A stretch of DNA of 64,000 nucleotides, from contig NZ_WQCF01000003.1 of NCBI RefSeq assembly GCF_013032455.1, positions 248,001 to 312,000 on the forward strand. The letters run 5' to 3'. The notes below the pieces were generated by a model, which was not told the origin of the DNA, did not search any database, and worked only from the letters and a program-made list of their open reading frames with translations. The translations under genes were made by a program, and so were the position numbers. Below, piece after piece: positions 33,960-42,808 of the stretch; positions within the stretch are counted from its first letter, which is position 1; every line of letters begins with the position of its first letter. The stretch is from Ruegeria atlantica. GTDB lineage: Bacteria; Pseudomonadota; Alphaproteobacteria; Rhodobacterales; Rhodobacteraceae.

Positions 33960-35006
33960 ATGAAGCATGAGTCCGTGCAGAACTACTATGGTGAAGTACT
34001 GCAGAGCAGTTCGGATTTGCAGACCAACGCGTGCTGCACTCCCGATGACATGCCGGATCATCTTAAGAGCATCTTGTCCAAAGTGCATGACGATGTACTT
34101 GCGCGCTATTACGGTTGCGGCTTGATTGCGCCGCTGGACCTTGAGGGGATGAGCATTCTTGATCTGGGCTGCGGAGCTGGGCGCGATGTCTATGCTCTCT
34201 CCGCGATGGTGGGCGAAAAGGGTCGCGTGGTTGGGGTTGATATGACGCCGGAGCAATTGGACGTCGCCCGCGCGCATCAGGATTATCACGCGCAGGCCTT
34301 TGGTCACGCGGCCAGTAATGTGGAATTCCATCACGGTTATATCGAGAAACTGGATGACTTAGACCTAGAACCGGGGTCCTTTGACATCATCGTCTCGAAT
34401 TGTGTGATCAATCTGGCCACTGACAAAGAGGCCGTCCTGCGTGGCGCGTATCGTTTGTTGAAAGAGGGTGGCGAGATGTATTTCTCGGACGTTTATGCCG
34501 ACCGTCGCGTGCCTCAGGCGATGAGTGAGGATGAGGTGCTGTATGGCGAGTGCTTGTCGGGTGCGCTGTATTGGAATGATTTCCTGTCGATCTCGCGCAA
34601 GGCGGGCTTTGGCGATCCGCGTCGTGTGACGCACCGTCCGCTGACCATCGAGAACCCGGTGCTGGAGGAGCGGGTCGCACCGCTGAAGTTCCTCTCGGCG
34701 ACCTATCGGTTGTTCAAACTGCCCGAACTGGAACCTGCTTGCGAGGAGTATGGTCAGGCAGTGATCTACAAGGGCACCATTCCCAACGCACCGCATCTGT
34801 TTGAGTTAGACGACCATCACGCGATTGAAACCGGCAAGGTCTTTCCGGTTTGCGGCAACACCTGGATGATGCTGAAAGACACCCGTTTTGCGCGGCATTT
34901 TGACTTCATCGGAGATTTCTCGACCCATTACGGCATCTTTGAAGGCTGCGGTGGCGAAAGTCCGTTTGAGGCCGCAGGCGAGCCTGCTTCGGGAGGGTGT
35001 TGCTGA
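33960..35006 (+). CDS. arsM: Arsenite S-adenosylmethyltransferase
   Basis: The 348-residue protein methylates As(III) using SAM. It has ILDLGCGAGRDVYALSAMVG at the SAM site (about residue 63) and the three conserved cysteine positions of ArsM: NACC near residue 23, VSNCVINL near 143 and YGECLSG near 195. The C-terminal part includes the ArsM C-domain (FPVCGNTWMMLKDTRF) and ends in a cysteine pair, GGCC. The product is methylated, partly volatile arsenic. No ars operon (arsR, arsB, arsC) is adjacent; upstream is alkC and downstream an ABC ATPase. Confidence 0.92.
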   Translation: MKHESVQNYYGEVLQSSSDLQTNACCTPDDMPDHLKSILSKVHDDVLARYYGCGLIAPLDLEGMSILDLGCGAGRDVYALSAMVGEKGRVVGVDMTPEQLDVARAHQDYHAQAFGHAASNVEFHHGYIEKLDDLDLEPGSFDIIVSNCVINLATDKEAVLRGAYRLLKEGGEMYFSDVYADRRVPQAMSEDEVLYGECLSGALYWNDFLSISRKAGFGDPRRVTHRPLTIENPVLEERVAPLKFLSATYRLFKLPELEPACEEYGQAVIYKGTIPNAPHLFELDDHHAIETGKVFPVCGNTWMMLKDTRFARHFDFIGDFSTHYGIFEGCGGESPFEAAGEPASGGCC

Positions 35007-35087
35007 TCCCTTGCGCCTGACGGGCGAGGTTGTTATCCCCGCCTAAGTCCGATGATTTTCATCGGGAAAAGGCAACGGGGTCCATCG

Positions 35088-36173
35088 GTGACAGTAGACG
35101 CAACTCCTCCTCGTCTGGAAATTCGCAATCTGATCGCCCGGTACGAGGGGCGTGTAGTTGTCGATAACGTCTCACTGACCGTGCAGGCGGGGCAGGTAAC
35201 CTGTCTGCTTGGGCCGTCGGGCTGCGGAAAGTCGACCACGCTGCGTATGATCGCCGGGGTCGAGATGCAGGAATCCGGTGAGATTTATGTTGATGGCAAG
35301 CTGATCTGCGACACGGTGTTTAGGGTGCCGCCCGAACGTCGTGAGATTGGTCTGATGTTTCAGGACTTTGCCCTGTTTCCCCACCTGAGTGTTGCCGACA
35401 ACGTCGCTTTTGGTTTGAAGGGGCACAAGGAAGAAAAGCGCGCCCGCGTTGATGAGCTGCTGCGCAAGGTCGATCTGATCCACTTCATTGATAAGTTTCC
35501 GCATCACCTGTCAGGTGGCGAACAGCAACGTGTGGCGCTGGCTCGCGCACTGGCTCCGCGCCCGCGGATCATGCTGATGGACGAACCGTTCTCGGGCCTC
35601 GACAACCGCTTGCGCGACGGGATCAGGGACGAAACGCTGGCGATCCTCAAGGAAGAGGACGCCGCCGTGGTGCTGGTAACACATGAGCCCGAAGAGGCGA
35701 TGCGAATGGCGGACGAGATCGCCCTGATGCGGCGCGGCAAGATCGTGCAGCAGGGTGCGCCGTATAACGTCTATACCCGACCGGCTGATAAAGCGGCCGT
35801 GGCATTTTTCAGCGATATCAATGTTTTAAAGTCGCAAGTTAATGGGGCGTTGGCGGATACGCCCTTTGGTCAGTTTCTGGCACCCGGTGTCCCGAACGGA
35901 ACGGATGTCGAGATCGTGTTCCGGCCACAGCACGTGCGTCTGGACTTTGACCGCAGCGGCAAAGGTCCGCTGCCCACTGCCACAGATGGTGTGGCGGCGC
36001 GTGGCGTGGTGGAGCGCGCGCGATTTCTGGGAAATGAAAGCCTGATCGAATTCCGAATGGACCATGATGGCTCGATCTTGAAGGCCACGGTGCCGAATGT
36101 GTTTGTTCCGGGGCCGGGGCGGGTCATGTGGCTGACGGTCCGCCGCAATCGGTGTTTTGTTTTCCCGGTTTAG
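35088..36173 (+). CDS. ABC transporter ATP-binding protein, Fe3+/polyamine-type (orphan)
   Basis: The 361-residue ATPase has Walker [11 protein letters not shown], the Q-loop in [13 protein letters not shown], signature LSGGEQQR, Walker [13 protein letters not shown] and the switch [13 protein letters not shown]-terminal TOBE-like domain follows (about 285-361). The layout matches FbpC/PotA-type importers for Fe3+, sulphate or polyamines. I preferred the GTG at 35088 because the conserved domain begins just after; an in-frame ATG at 35052 would add 12 residues. No permease or binding-protein gene is adjacent, so its partners must be elsewhere. Confidence 0.85.
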   Translation: MTVDATPPRLEIRNLIARYEGRVVVDNVSLTVQAGQVTCLLGPSGCGKSTTLRMIAGVEMQESGEIYVDGKLICDTVFRVPPERREIGLMFQDFALFPHLSVADNVAFGLKGHKEEKRARVDELLRKVDLIHFIDKFPHHLSGGEQQRVALARALAPRPRIMLMDEPFSGLDNRLRDGIRDETLAILKEEDAAVVLVTHEPEEAMRMADEIALMRRGKIVQQGAPYNVYTRPADKAAVAFFSDINVLKSQVNGALADTPFGQFLAPGVPNGTDVEIVFRPQHVRLDFDRSGKGPLPTATDGVAARGVVERARFLGNESLIEFRMDHDGSILKATVPNVFVPGPGRVMWLTVRRNRCFVFPV

Positions 36174-36294
36174 GACCCGAAAGTCACAATTTTGGGTCAA
36201 GTGGTGCGCGAAAGCCTCAGATTGCGCGTGGCTCCGCTTGCCGTGGCGCAGGGCCGGGTCTATCAAGGTCAAAACGCAGCGGTGGACGGGGCAT

Positions 36295-37077
36295 ATGCGT
36301 ATTCTTTTAACCAATGATGATGGCATCAACGCACCGGGCCTGATTGTCTTAGAGGGTATCGCGGTCGAACTGGCCGGACCTGACGGAGAGGTCTGGGTGG
36401 TCGCGCCTGCGTTTGAGCAATCCGGCGTTGGCCATTGCATCAGCTACACCCATCCGATGATGGTCGCCAAACTGGGCGAGCGTCGCTTTGCTGCCGAAGG
36501 TTCTCCGGCTGATTGTGTGCTGGCTGGTCTGCACGATGTTATGAAAGATGCGCCGCCCGATCTGGTGCTGTCCGGAGTGAACCGGGGCAATAACTCGGCA
36601 GAAAATACACTCTATTCCGGCACCGTTGGCGGTGCGATGGAGGCCGCGTTGCAGGGCATTCCGGCCATTGCACTATCGCAGTATTTTGGACCTCGTAATC
36701 TTGGTCTGGACGATCCTTTCGAGGCCGCAACCCGCTTTGGCGCTGATCTGGTGCGGAAAATTCTGGACGCGACACCGACTGAGCAAGGCGATTACCGGCT
36801 GTTTTACAACGTGAACTTCCCGCCCGTTCCTGCTGATGAAGTGCTGGGTACACGGATCGCGCCGCAGGGGTATCGCCGTGATACGCATTTCTCGGTCGAG
36901 CCGCACAGCTCACCTTCTGGGCGACGGTTCCTGTGGATCAAAGGCGGGTATCAGCACAATCCAACTGCGCCGGGCACCGATGCGGCGGTTAATCTGGCTG
37001 GCTATATTTCGGTCACGCCGATGCGGGCGGATCTGACAGCGCATGACACGCTGGAGGCGCTGAAGGCAATCGAATGA
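36295..37077 (+). CDS. surE: 5'/3'-nucleotidase SurE
   Basis: The 260-residue metal-dependent phosphatase acts on nucleoside monophosphates. The signature [16 protein letters not shown] carries the two aspartate ligands, [10 protein letters not shown] supplies the Ser ligand near residue 42, and [15 protein letters not shown] gives the Asn ligand near 95. The start at 36295 produces the canonical N-terminus; the upstream open frame is not conserved. Its stop overlaps the pcm start by ATGA. surE-pcm-nlpD is an old and common proteobacterial gene order. Confidence 0.95.
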   Translation: MRILLTNDDGINAPGLIVLEGIAVELAGPDGEVWVVAPAFEQSGVGHCISYTHPMMVAKLGERRFAAEGSPADCVLAGLHDVMKDAPPDLVLSGVNRGNNSAENTLYSGTVGGAMEAALQGIPAIALSQYFGPRNLGLDDPFEAATRFGADLVRKILDATPTEQGDYRLFYNVNFPPVPADEVLGTRIAPQGYRRDTHFSVEPHSSPSGRRFLWIKGGYQHNPTAPGTDAAVNLAGYISVTPMRADLTAHDTLEALKAIE

Positions 37078-37724
37078 ACGGACTGAACCCCGAAACCACC
37101 ATGCAGTTCCTGTTTGCCCTGCGGTCCCGTGGGGTGACAGATGCGCGCGTTCTGGCCGCGATGGAACAAATCGACCGTGGCCGCTTTGTCAAAGGTCTGT
37201 TCGCCGAACGCGCCTATGAGGACACGCCGCTGCCGATTGCCTGCGGGCAAACAATCAGCCAACCCTCGGTCGTTGGGCTGATGACGCAGGCGCTTGAGGT
37301 GCGACCACGGGATACAGTGTTGGAGGTAGGTACTGGCTCGGGCTATCAGGCTGCGATCCTGTCCAAGCTTGCGCGCCGGGTCTACACGGTTGAACGCCAC
37401 AAGCGGCTTGTGCGGGAAACCGGCCAGTTGTTCCGCGACATGGGGCTGACCAATGTCACCGCGATGCTTTCGGATGGGTCATTCGGTCTGCCCGAACAGG
37501 CACCGTTTGATCGTATCATTGTGACGGCTGCTGCCGAGGATCCGCCCGGGCCGCTCTTGGCGCAGCTTAAAATCGGCGGTATCATGGTTCTGCCGGTGGG
37601 ACAGTCGGATGCGGTTCAAACCTTGATCCGGGTCAGACGAACAGAGACCGGCTTGGACTATGACGAATTGTTACCCGTTCGTTTTGTGCCTTTGTTAGAA
37701 GGTATTGGCAGGGACGGGGCTTAA
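37074..37724 (+). CDS. pcm: Protein-L-isoaspartate O-methyltransferase
   Basis: The 216-residue enzyme methylates isoaspartyl residues in aged proteins to allow repair. Visible are [20 protein letters not shown], the family motif [20 protein letters not shown] (residues about 50-72) and the SAM motif [18 protein letters not shown] near residue 84. It is ATGA-coupled to surE and followed after 63 bp by the LysM/M23 protein. Confidence 0.95.
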   Translation: MNGLNPETTMQFLFALRSRGVTDARVLAAMEQIDRGRFVKGLFAERAYEDTPLPIACGQTISQPSVVGLMTQALEVRPRDTVLEVGTGSGYQAAILSKLARRVYTVERHKRLVRETGQLFRDMGLTNVTAMLSDGSFGLPEQAPFDRIIVTAAAEDPPGPLLAQLKIGGIMVLPVGQSDAVQTLIRVRRTETGLDYDELLPVRFVPLLEGIGRDGA

Positions 37725-37787
37725 AAGAATATTCTGCAACACGCGCCGGAACCCCGGAAAACACGGGCAGGCGATGAGGACAGTAAG

Positions 37788-38951
37788 ATGAGAGCAGTTT
37801 CCAAATCAGCGATACTTCGCTGCGCGACAAGTGCGGCGGCTTTGGCGATTCTGGTCGGGTGCGAAGGCCCACTGGATTATGACTTGCGTGGGGAAGTCGG
37901 CGGATTTTCGACCGCCGATGCCGCGCGAGCGGTGACCACAAATCGGCCCGCTCCAGACGCGCGAGGCGTCATTACCTATCCTAACTATCAGGTGGCTGTC
38001 GCGCGCCGGGGTGACACGGTCAATGACCTGGCTGCCCGTGTTGGCTTGCCAGTGGTCGAACTCGCCCGTTTTAACGGGTTGCAAGCCACGGACCGATTGC
38101 GTGAAGGGGAAGTGATCGCCTTGCCGCGCACGGTCCCTTCGGCCAGCGGGGTGGATATCGCCACCATAGCCGGAACTGCGATTGATGAGGCTCCGGCTGA
38201 TGGGTCGGTGCGGACTTCAACGCTGGAACCTGCGCAACCTGCAGCCGCTGCGGCTCCGGCGCCCACGCCACCGGGCCCGGAACCGATCCGGCACAAGGTT
38301 AAACGGGGTGAAACAGCATACACCATCGCGCGGCTTTACGATGTGCCGGTTGATGCTTTGGCCGATTGGAACGGGTTGGGGCCTGATTTCACGGTGCGCG
38401 AAGACCAATTCCTGTTGATCCCGATTAAGAATCAACCTGCGCCGCAACAGGCCGCTGTTCCGGCCACCAATGTCACGCAGCCGGGGCAGGGCTCTCCTAC
38501 ACCGACACCGCCCAGTGCGACGCAACCGCTGCCGGACGAAGTGATCGCCCCTGCCACGCCTGTTCCGGACGTGACGGCTGAGGCCCCTACCAATCAAAGC
38601 AACTCGGCTCTTGGTTTGCCGGTCACGGGAACAATCATTCGGACCTATGAAAAGGGCAAGAACGAAGGCATAGACATCGCGGCTGCTCCGGGCGCTGCCG
38701 TAAAGGCGGCTGAGGCAGGAACAGTTGCGGCGATCACCGCAGATGCGGATCAGGTGCCGATCATCGTGGTTAAGCACAACAGTGATCTGCTCACCGTCTA
38801 CGCAAATGTCGATAAAGCCACCGTCAAGAAAGGCGATCGGGTGCGTCGAGGAGAACAAATTGCCTCTCTGCGCAGTGGTGACAATGCCTATGTCCATTTC
38901 GAAGTACGCAAAGGGTTCGAATCTGTTGACCCAGAGCCCTATCTGAAGTGA
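37788..38951 (+). CDS. nlpD: NlpD-like lipoprotein with two LysM repeats and a degenerate LytM (M23) domain
   Basis: The 387-residue protein has a lipoprotein signal (TSAAALAILVGCEGP, Cys at about 22). LysM repeats follow at about residues 64-107 (YQVAVARRGDTVNDLAARVG) and 166-210 (HKVKRGETAYTIARLYDVPV), then a proline-rich linker, then an M23/LytM domain at about 275-387. In the LytM domain the metal-binding histidine of HxGxD reads Asn (GKNEGIDIAA) and HxH reads YVHFEV. This suggests a non-hydrolytic amidase activator like E. coli NlpD/EnvC. Its position behind surE-pcm supports that role in daughter-cell separation. Confidence 0.9.
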   Translation: MRAVSKSAILRCATSAAALAILVGCEGPLDYDLRGEVGGFSTADAARAVTTNRPAPDARGVITYPNYQVAVARRGDTVNDLAARVGLPVVELARFNGLQATDRLREGEVIALPRTVPSASGVDIATIAGTAIDEAPADGSVRTSTLEPAQPAAAAAPAPTPPGPEPIRHKVKRGETAYTIARLYDVPVDALADWNGLGPDFTVREDQFLLIPIKNQPAPQQAAVPATNVTQPGQGSPTPTPPSATQPLPDEVIAPATPVPDVTAEAPTNQSNSALGLPVTGTIIRTYEKGKNEGIDIAAAPGAAVKAAEAGTVAAITADADQVPIIVVKHNSDLLTVYANVDKATVKKGDRVRRGEQIASLRSGDNAYVHFEVRKGFESVDPEPYLK

Positions 38952-38953
38952 CG

Positions 38954-39023
38954 GGAATGGCCCTGTGCGGGCCATGCCTCCGGCGGGGATATTTTTGGCC
39001 AGATGAAGCGGGCGGATCAGGCG
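38954..39023 (+). repeat. Dispersed intergenic repeat, copy C (long form)
   Basis: A 70-bp element: a hairpin with arms ATGGCCC and GGGCCAT around a 5-base loop, then CCTCCGGCGGGGATATTT, TTGGCCAGATGAAG and a GGCGGATCAGGCG tail. It fills the convergent gap between nlpD and the WYL regulator, including that gene's stop codon. It matches copy D in inverted orientation except for the loop and one base. Confidence 0.85.
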
Positions 39024-39688
39024 TGCGGGTCGTAGTCGCTGAGCCGTTTTCCGGGCTCATCGGCAAAGATCTCGGGCAGGGGTGAGACGGCTTCGATCAG
39101 GTCTATGCGGAATACGCGGAAGCCGTGGCGCAACTCGCACCACGCGGTCAAAGTCCAGACCCGCCCCCAATATTCCATATGTAATGGACGGATCGTGCGG
39201 TCTGTTAGCACCCCATCAATGCGACGGTAGGACAGGTGCAGTTTCTGTCGGGATTTGATCGCTGCGCGGATCGGGGCCATATAGGCCAATCCACGTGCCG
39301 CGTCTGCGAACGGGTAAACCGCGAATTTCCAAGTGTCCGCCTCGGCCACGACTTGCGTGGGCAGCACGGCGTCAATCTTATCAGCGAGCGTTTCAGCGGC
39401 GGCTTTGAGGTCGGGATCGGCTGCTTCGGCCACGATGGCCATACCGAGGTTCAGCGCTTCTAGTTCTGCGGGTGTCAGGTTCAGCGGAGGCAGGGTGATT
39501 TGTTCGCGGACCATGTAGCCCACACCGCGCTCACCCTCGACCGGGACGCCAGAGGCAGCCAGCGTGTCCATGTCGCGATATATCGTGCGGACCGAAACCT
39601 CGAGACGATCCGCAATGTCCTGCGCGCGGTGCAGTTTCCCGTCGCGCAGGATTTGGATGATATCGAATAGGCGGTCAGTGCGGCGCAT
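39017..39688 (-). CDS. WYL-domain transcriptional regulator (YafY/DeoR-like)
   Basis: The 223-residue protein has a winged HTH_11 domain at the N-terminus (MRRTDRLFDIIQILRDGKLH, RAQDIADRLEVSVRTIYRDM, residues 1-60) and a C-terminal WYL domain (about 135-210; WYL-type positions in MEYWGRVWTLTAWCELR). It lies 21 bp downstream of, and on the same strand as, an ABM-fold gene, and a perfect inverted repeat precedes that pair. It probably represses its own operon. The effector is unknown. Confidence 0.87.
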   Translation of the reverse strand: MRRTDRLFDIIQILRDGKLHRAQDIADRLEVSVRTIYRDMDTLAASGVPVEGERGVGYMVREQITLPPLNLTPAELEALNLGMAIVAEAADPDLKAAAETLADKIDAVLPTQVVAEADTWKFAVYPFADAARGLAYMAPIRAAIKSRQKLHLSYRRIDGVLTDRTIRPLHMEYWGRVWTLTAWCELRHGFRVFRIDLIEAVSPLPEIFADEPGKRLSDYDPHA

Positions 39689-39709
39689 GACACCCCGCCC
39701 GAACCGCGT

Positions 39710-40015
39710 CTAAGCGGTCATGTTCCATAGTACATTCTCATGGCGCATCTGAATGCTGCTGGGCTCGATCGCAGCCATTAACCCAGCGCAGAAATCCTGC
39801 TGTGGAAATTGCGCGGCGGCGTCCTTTGCGGCCTTCATATCGGTCCAGATGACGTAATCGGTCCAACGACCATCCTCGCCTTGGCTTAGTTGCCGATGAG
39901 CAAATCCAGGTGCCGAGCGGACAAACGCCTCGGAGGCCTGGCTGAGTTTCACAAATTCCTCCGGTGTGGTGTCGTTGGCGAGGGTGAAGGTGACGATTTC
40001 TGCAACATGGGTCAT
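39710..40015 (-). CDS. ABM-fold (dimeric alpha/beta barrel) protein
   Basis: The 101-residue protein has the antibiotic-biosynthesis-monooxygenase fold pattern: VAEIVTFTLANDTTPEEFVK, then FVRSAPGFAHRQLSQGEDGR and a second helix-strand unit. Such small proteins can be oxygenases, heme or quinone binders, or have lost activity. It is the first gene of a two-gene operon with a WYL regulator, a pairing common in Rhizobiales and Rhodobacterales. A 24-bp inverted repeat lies 47 bp upstream. Confidence 0.75.
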   Translation of the reverse strand: MTHVAEIVTFTLANDTTPEEFVKLSQASEAFVRSAPGFAHRQLSQGEDGRWTDYVIWTDMKAAKDAAAQFPQQDFCAGLMAAIEPSSIQMRHENVLWNMTA

Positions 40016-40062
40016 TTGAGTCTCCGTTGACCAGGTTTCGATGCGTTCTACCTAGCCACCTA

Positions 40063-40086
40063 CAACTGACATAAACCTGTCAGTTG
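40063..40086. promoter_or_regulatory. Perfect inverted repeat, probable WYL regulator operator
   Basis: CAACTGACA-TAAACC-TGTCAGTTG: perfect 9-base arms with a 6-base spacer, 47 bp upstream of the ABM-fold gene that leads the WYL regulator operon. TGTCAG half-sites of this type are often found before YafY-like regulators. Confidence 0.65.
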
Positions 40087-40234
40087 GAAATTGCGAGTCC
40101 GCAAAAAATGCGTGAAGGCGGTAAATTTGCTCCCGGATTTGACCTGCCTCACTTTTGTGATCGGGAATGTGGGCGTAAACACTGGGCCAGATCATATTCC
40201 CGGCGTGCTGCGCCGACGTACAAGGAGAAGAGAC

Positions 40235-40450
40235 ATGCTTAACAATATCGGCCTTCCCGGTCTTCTGCTGATCGCAGTTGTGGTGCTGGTGCTGTTTGGA
40301 CGCGGCAAAATCAGCTCGTTGATGGGCGAAGTGGGCAAAGGCATCACATCGTTCAAGAAGGGCGTCAAGGAAGGCGCGGACGAACTAGAGCAGGACGCAG
40401 CCGAAGTGGCAAAAGACGTCACGCCCGAGACCGACAAAGACAAGGCCTAA
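40235..40450 (+). CDS. tatA: Sec-independent protein translocase subunit TatA
   Basis: The 71-residue protein has a single N-terminal transmembrane helix ([20 protein letters not shown]), the FGRGKI hinge, an amphipathic helix ([16 protein letters not shown]) and an acidic tail. TatA forms the protein-conducting pore for folded twin-arginine substrates. I took the ATG at 40235 behind AAGGAGAAGAG; the open frame upstream is not conserved. tatB follows after 6 bp. Confidence 0.94.
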   Translation: MLNNIGLPGLLLIAVVVLVLFGRGKISSLMGEVGKGITSFKKGVKEGADELEQDAAEVAKDVTPETDKDKA

Positions 40451-40456
40451 GACCAG

Positions 40457-40915
40457 ATGTTTGATCTTGGCTGGACCGAACTTCTGGTCATCGGCATTGT
40501 CGCCCTGATCGTTGTGGGGCCAAAGGACCTGCCGGTGTTGTTCCGCAATGTCGGCCGCTTTGTCGGCAAGGCACGCGGTATGGCGCGCGAGTTCAGCAGC
40601 GCCATGAATGAGGCCGCAGATCAGGCGGGGGTGAACGAGATCAAGAAGGGTCTTGATGCGGCTGCAAATCCTGTGGGCAGTGCCATGGATGGCGTGAAAG
40701 AAGCCGCGCAGGAAATGGCCCGAAGCATGGACCCGACCAAGTTCGACCCCGACAGCGAAACCGGCAAGCTGGCCGCTGAACGGGCCGAGCAAGCCAAGAA
40801 GATTCAGGCATCGGCTGCCCGTGCCGCTGCCGGGCGGAAAGCTAAGGAAGCTGCCGAAGCACTAACCAAAGCTGAAGAGGCCGAGGCCGCGCTGAAGACT
40901 GAAAGCAAAACATGA
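40457..40915 (+). CDS. tatB: Sec-independent protein translocase subunit TatB
   Basis: The 152-residue protein starts [20 protein letters not shown] with the conserved glutamate in the membrane helix and the [20 protein letters not shown] amphipathic region. The C-terminal half is a long charged and alanine-rich helix. It works with TatC in signal-peptide recognition. Its stop overlaps the tatC start by ATGA. Confidence 0.95.
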   Translation: MFDLGWTELLVIGIVALIVVGPKDLPVLFRNVGRFVGKARGMAREFSSAMNEAADQAGVNEIKKGLDAAANPVGSAMDGVKEAAQEMARSMDPTKFDPDSETGKLAAERAEQAKKIQASAARAAAGRKAKEAAEALTKAEEAEAALKTESKT

Positions 40916-41787
40916 CCAACACCGACGAGATCGAGGACAGCTCGGCCCCATTGATCGAGCATCTGGCGGAATTACGCACGCGGTTGATACACTGCGTTGT
41001 GGCGTTTCTGGTCGGGATGATCATTTGTTTCACCGTGGCCACGCCGCTGTTCAACTTTTTGACCAACCCCCTGTGCGAGGTTCTGGCTGAGCGCGGGCAG
41101 GATTGCGACCTGATCTTCATCTCTCCGCAGGAAGGGTTCTTTGTCGCCATCAAGGTCTCGTTGCTGGGCGGGTTCATTCTGGCCTTTCCGTATATCGGGA
41201 TGCAGATGTGGCGGTTTGTAGCGCCTGGGCTGTATCGGTCGGAAAAGAACGCGTTCCTGCCCTTTATGCTGGCGTCACCTTTCATGTTCCTGCTGGGCGC
41301 AAGCTTTGCGTTCTATGTGGTCACACCGCTGGCCTATGACTTCTTTCTGGGCTTCCAACAGTTCGGCGCTGAGGGCGAGGCAGTAACCGAGGGCGCAACC
41401 GCAGCCCCGCTAAGCGTGGTGTTCCAAGGTTCGGCACAGGAATATCTGAATCTGACAATCAAGTTTGTCGTAGCATTTGGCCTGTGCTTCCAACTGCCCG
41501 TCTTGCTGACCCTGATGGGCAAGGCCGGGCTGGTTTCGGCCGAAGGGCTGGGCTCGGTGCGCAAATATGCTGTGGTTGCCATTCTGGTGCTTGCTGCATT
41601 GGTCACACCACCGGATGTGATCACTCAGGTAATCCTGTTTGTGGTTGTGTATGGGCTCTACGAAGTGTCGATCTTCCTCGTGGGTCGCGTCGAGAAAAAG
41701 CGCGAGGCGCAACTGCGCGCCGATGGTTACTACGACGATGAAGAAGAAGCGGATGAAGAGATCGTCCGTGAAGAAGACGCCAAGTAA
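40912..41787 (+). CDS. tatC: Sec-independent protein translocase subunit TatC
   Basis: The 291-residue six-helix membrane protein is the twin-arginine signal receptor. Conserved features are [16 protein letters not shown] at the N-terminus, the first periplasmic loop ([20 protein letters not shown]), [16 protein letters not shown] in the cytosolic loop and [12 protein letters not shown] near residue 227. The C-terminal tail is strongly acidic ([15 protein letters not shown]), longer than in E. coli. A strong terminator follows 20 bp downstream. Confidence 0.95.
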   Translation: MTNTDEIEDSSAPLIEHLAELRTRLIHCVVAFLVGMIICFTVATPLFNFLTNPLCEVLAERGQDCDLIFISPQEGFFVAIKVSLLGGFILAFPYIGMQMWRFVAPGLYRSEKNAFLPFMLASPFMFLLGASFAFYVVTPLAYDFFLGFQQFGAEGEAVTEGATAAPLSVVFQGSAQEYLNLTIKFVVAFGLCFQLPVLLTLMGKAGLVSAEGLGSVRKYAVVAILVLAALVTPPDVITQVILFVVVYGLYEVSIFLVGRVEKKREAQLRADGYYDDEEEADEEIVREEDAK

Positions 41788-41807
41788 TCTGCTGAACTTC
41801 AGAAGAC

Positions 41808-41836
41808 AGGCGCGCCTAAATTAGGCGCGCCTTTTT
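41808..41836 (+). terminator. Rho-independent terminator of tatABC
   Basis: A 12-base perfect stem, AGGCGCGCCTAA / TTAGGCGCGCCT, with a single-base loop is followed by a TTTTT run. It is 20 bp after the tatC stop. Confidence 0.85.
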
Positions 41837-41904
41837 CGTTGCAAGACCTTGTTGCGCGAGGCGGAACATGGTTTGAAACCGCCAAGACACGACCGGAGGC
41901 CTCA

Positions 41905-42747
41905 ATGGACGACCAAGCCCTGAACCGTATCGCAGATGCGCTGGAACGTATGGCTCCGGCACCTCTGGCCGCACCCGATTTCAGCGCGGCCCCGGCGTTT
42001 GTATGGCATGTCGAACCCGACCGCCTTGAGCCGGTGACAAAGGTTAATCGCGTCGATCTGGACCTGCTGTTGGGCATCAACCGCTCGCGCGATACTCTAC
42101 TAGACAACACGCGGCGCTTCGCGGCTGGGTACAAGGCGAATAACGCGCTGCTCTGGGGTGCGCGGGGCATGGGGAAATCCAGCCTGGTCAAAGCGGTCCA
42201 CGGTACCCTGCAATCCGACTGTCCCGACCTGAAACTGGTCGAACTTCAGCGCGAGGATATGGGCTCGGTCGCGCGCCTGCTGAACCATCTGCGGGCTGCA
42301 CCGCATCGGTTCATCCTATTCTGCGATGACCTGTCCTTCAGCCACGATGACCAGCACTATAAATCGCTTAAGGCGGTGCTTGATGGCGGCATAGAAGGCC
42401 GACCGGAAAATGTGGTGTTCTACGCCACGTCGAACCGCCGCCACCTGATGCCGCGGGACATGATCGAAAACGAACGCTCTAGTGCCATCAACCCGTCCGA
42501 GGCGGTTGAGGAAAAGGTCTCGCTATCCGACCGATTCGGCTTGTGGCTGGGCTTCCATCCCTGCGATCAGGACGAGTACCTTGCCATGATCGACCGTTAT
42601 TGCGCGGCCTATGGAGTCTCGGTCGACGCCGACACCCTGCGGGCCGAAGCGATTGAATGGCAGGCGACGCGCGGCGCGCGCTCGGGTCGTGTGGCGTGGC
42701 AATTCTTCGTCGATCTGGCCGGGCGAACTGGTGTTCATATCGCCTGA
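41905..42747 (+). CDS. DUF815 ATP-binding protein (AAA+-like)
   Basis: The 280-residue protein has Walker A LLWGARGMGKSSLVKAV near residue 85, a Walker B-like FILFCDDLSF near residue 137 and a sensor-like VVFYATSNRRHLMPRDM near 175. DUF815 ATPases of this type are widespread in proteobacteria, unassigned in function. GGAGG precedes the ATG at 41905, giving MDDQALNRIADALERM. It follows the tatC terminator and ends inside repeat copy D. Confidence 0.87.
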   Translation: MDDQALNRIADALERMAPAPLAAPDFSAAPAFVWHVEPDRLEPVTKVNRVDLDLLLGINRSRDTLLDNTRRFAAGYKANNALLWGARGMGKSSLVKAVHGTLQSDCPDLKLVELQREDMGSVARLLNHLRAAPHRFILFCDDLSFSHDDQHYKSLKAVLDGGIEGRPENVVFYATSNRRHLMPRDMIENERSSAINPSEAVEEKVSLSDRFGLWLGFHPCDQDEYLAMIDRYCAAYGVSVDADTLRAEAIEWQATRGARSGRVAWQFFVDLAGRTGVHIA

Positions 42748-42808
42748 TCCGCCTGCTTCATCTGGCCAAAAATATCCCCGCCGGAGGCATGGCCCAAAGG
42801 GCCATTCC
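42741..42808 (-). repeat. Dispersed intergenic repeat, copy D (long form, inverted)
   Basis: A 68-bp element in minus orientation, nearly identical to copy C: the same ATGGCCC / GGGCCAT stem but a 3-base loop, the same CTCCGGCGGGGATATTT and GGCCAGATGAAG blocks, and a tail differing by one base. It fills the convergent gap between the DUF815 gene and an SDR gene and includes the DUF815 stop codon. Confidence 0.85.

Noticed and set aside
35051-35063. GATGATTTTCATC dyad before the orphan ABC ATPase
   Set aside because: Five-base arms only and partly inside a possible N-terminal coding extension.
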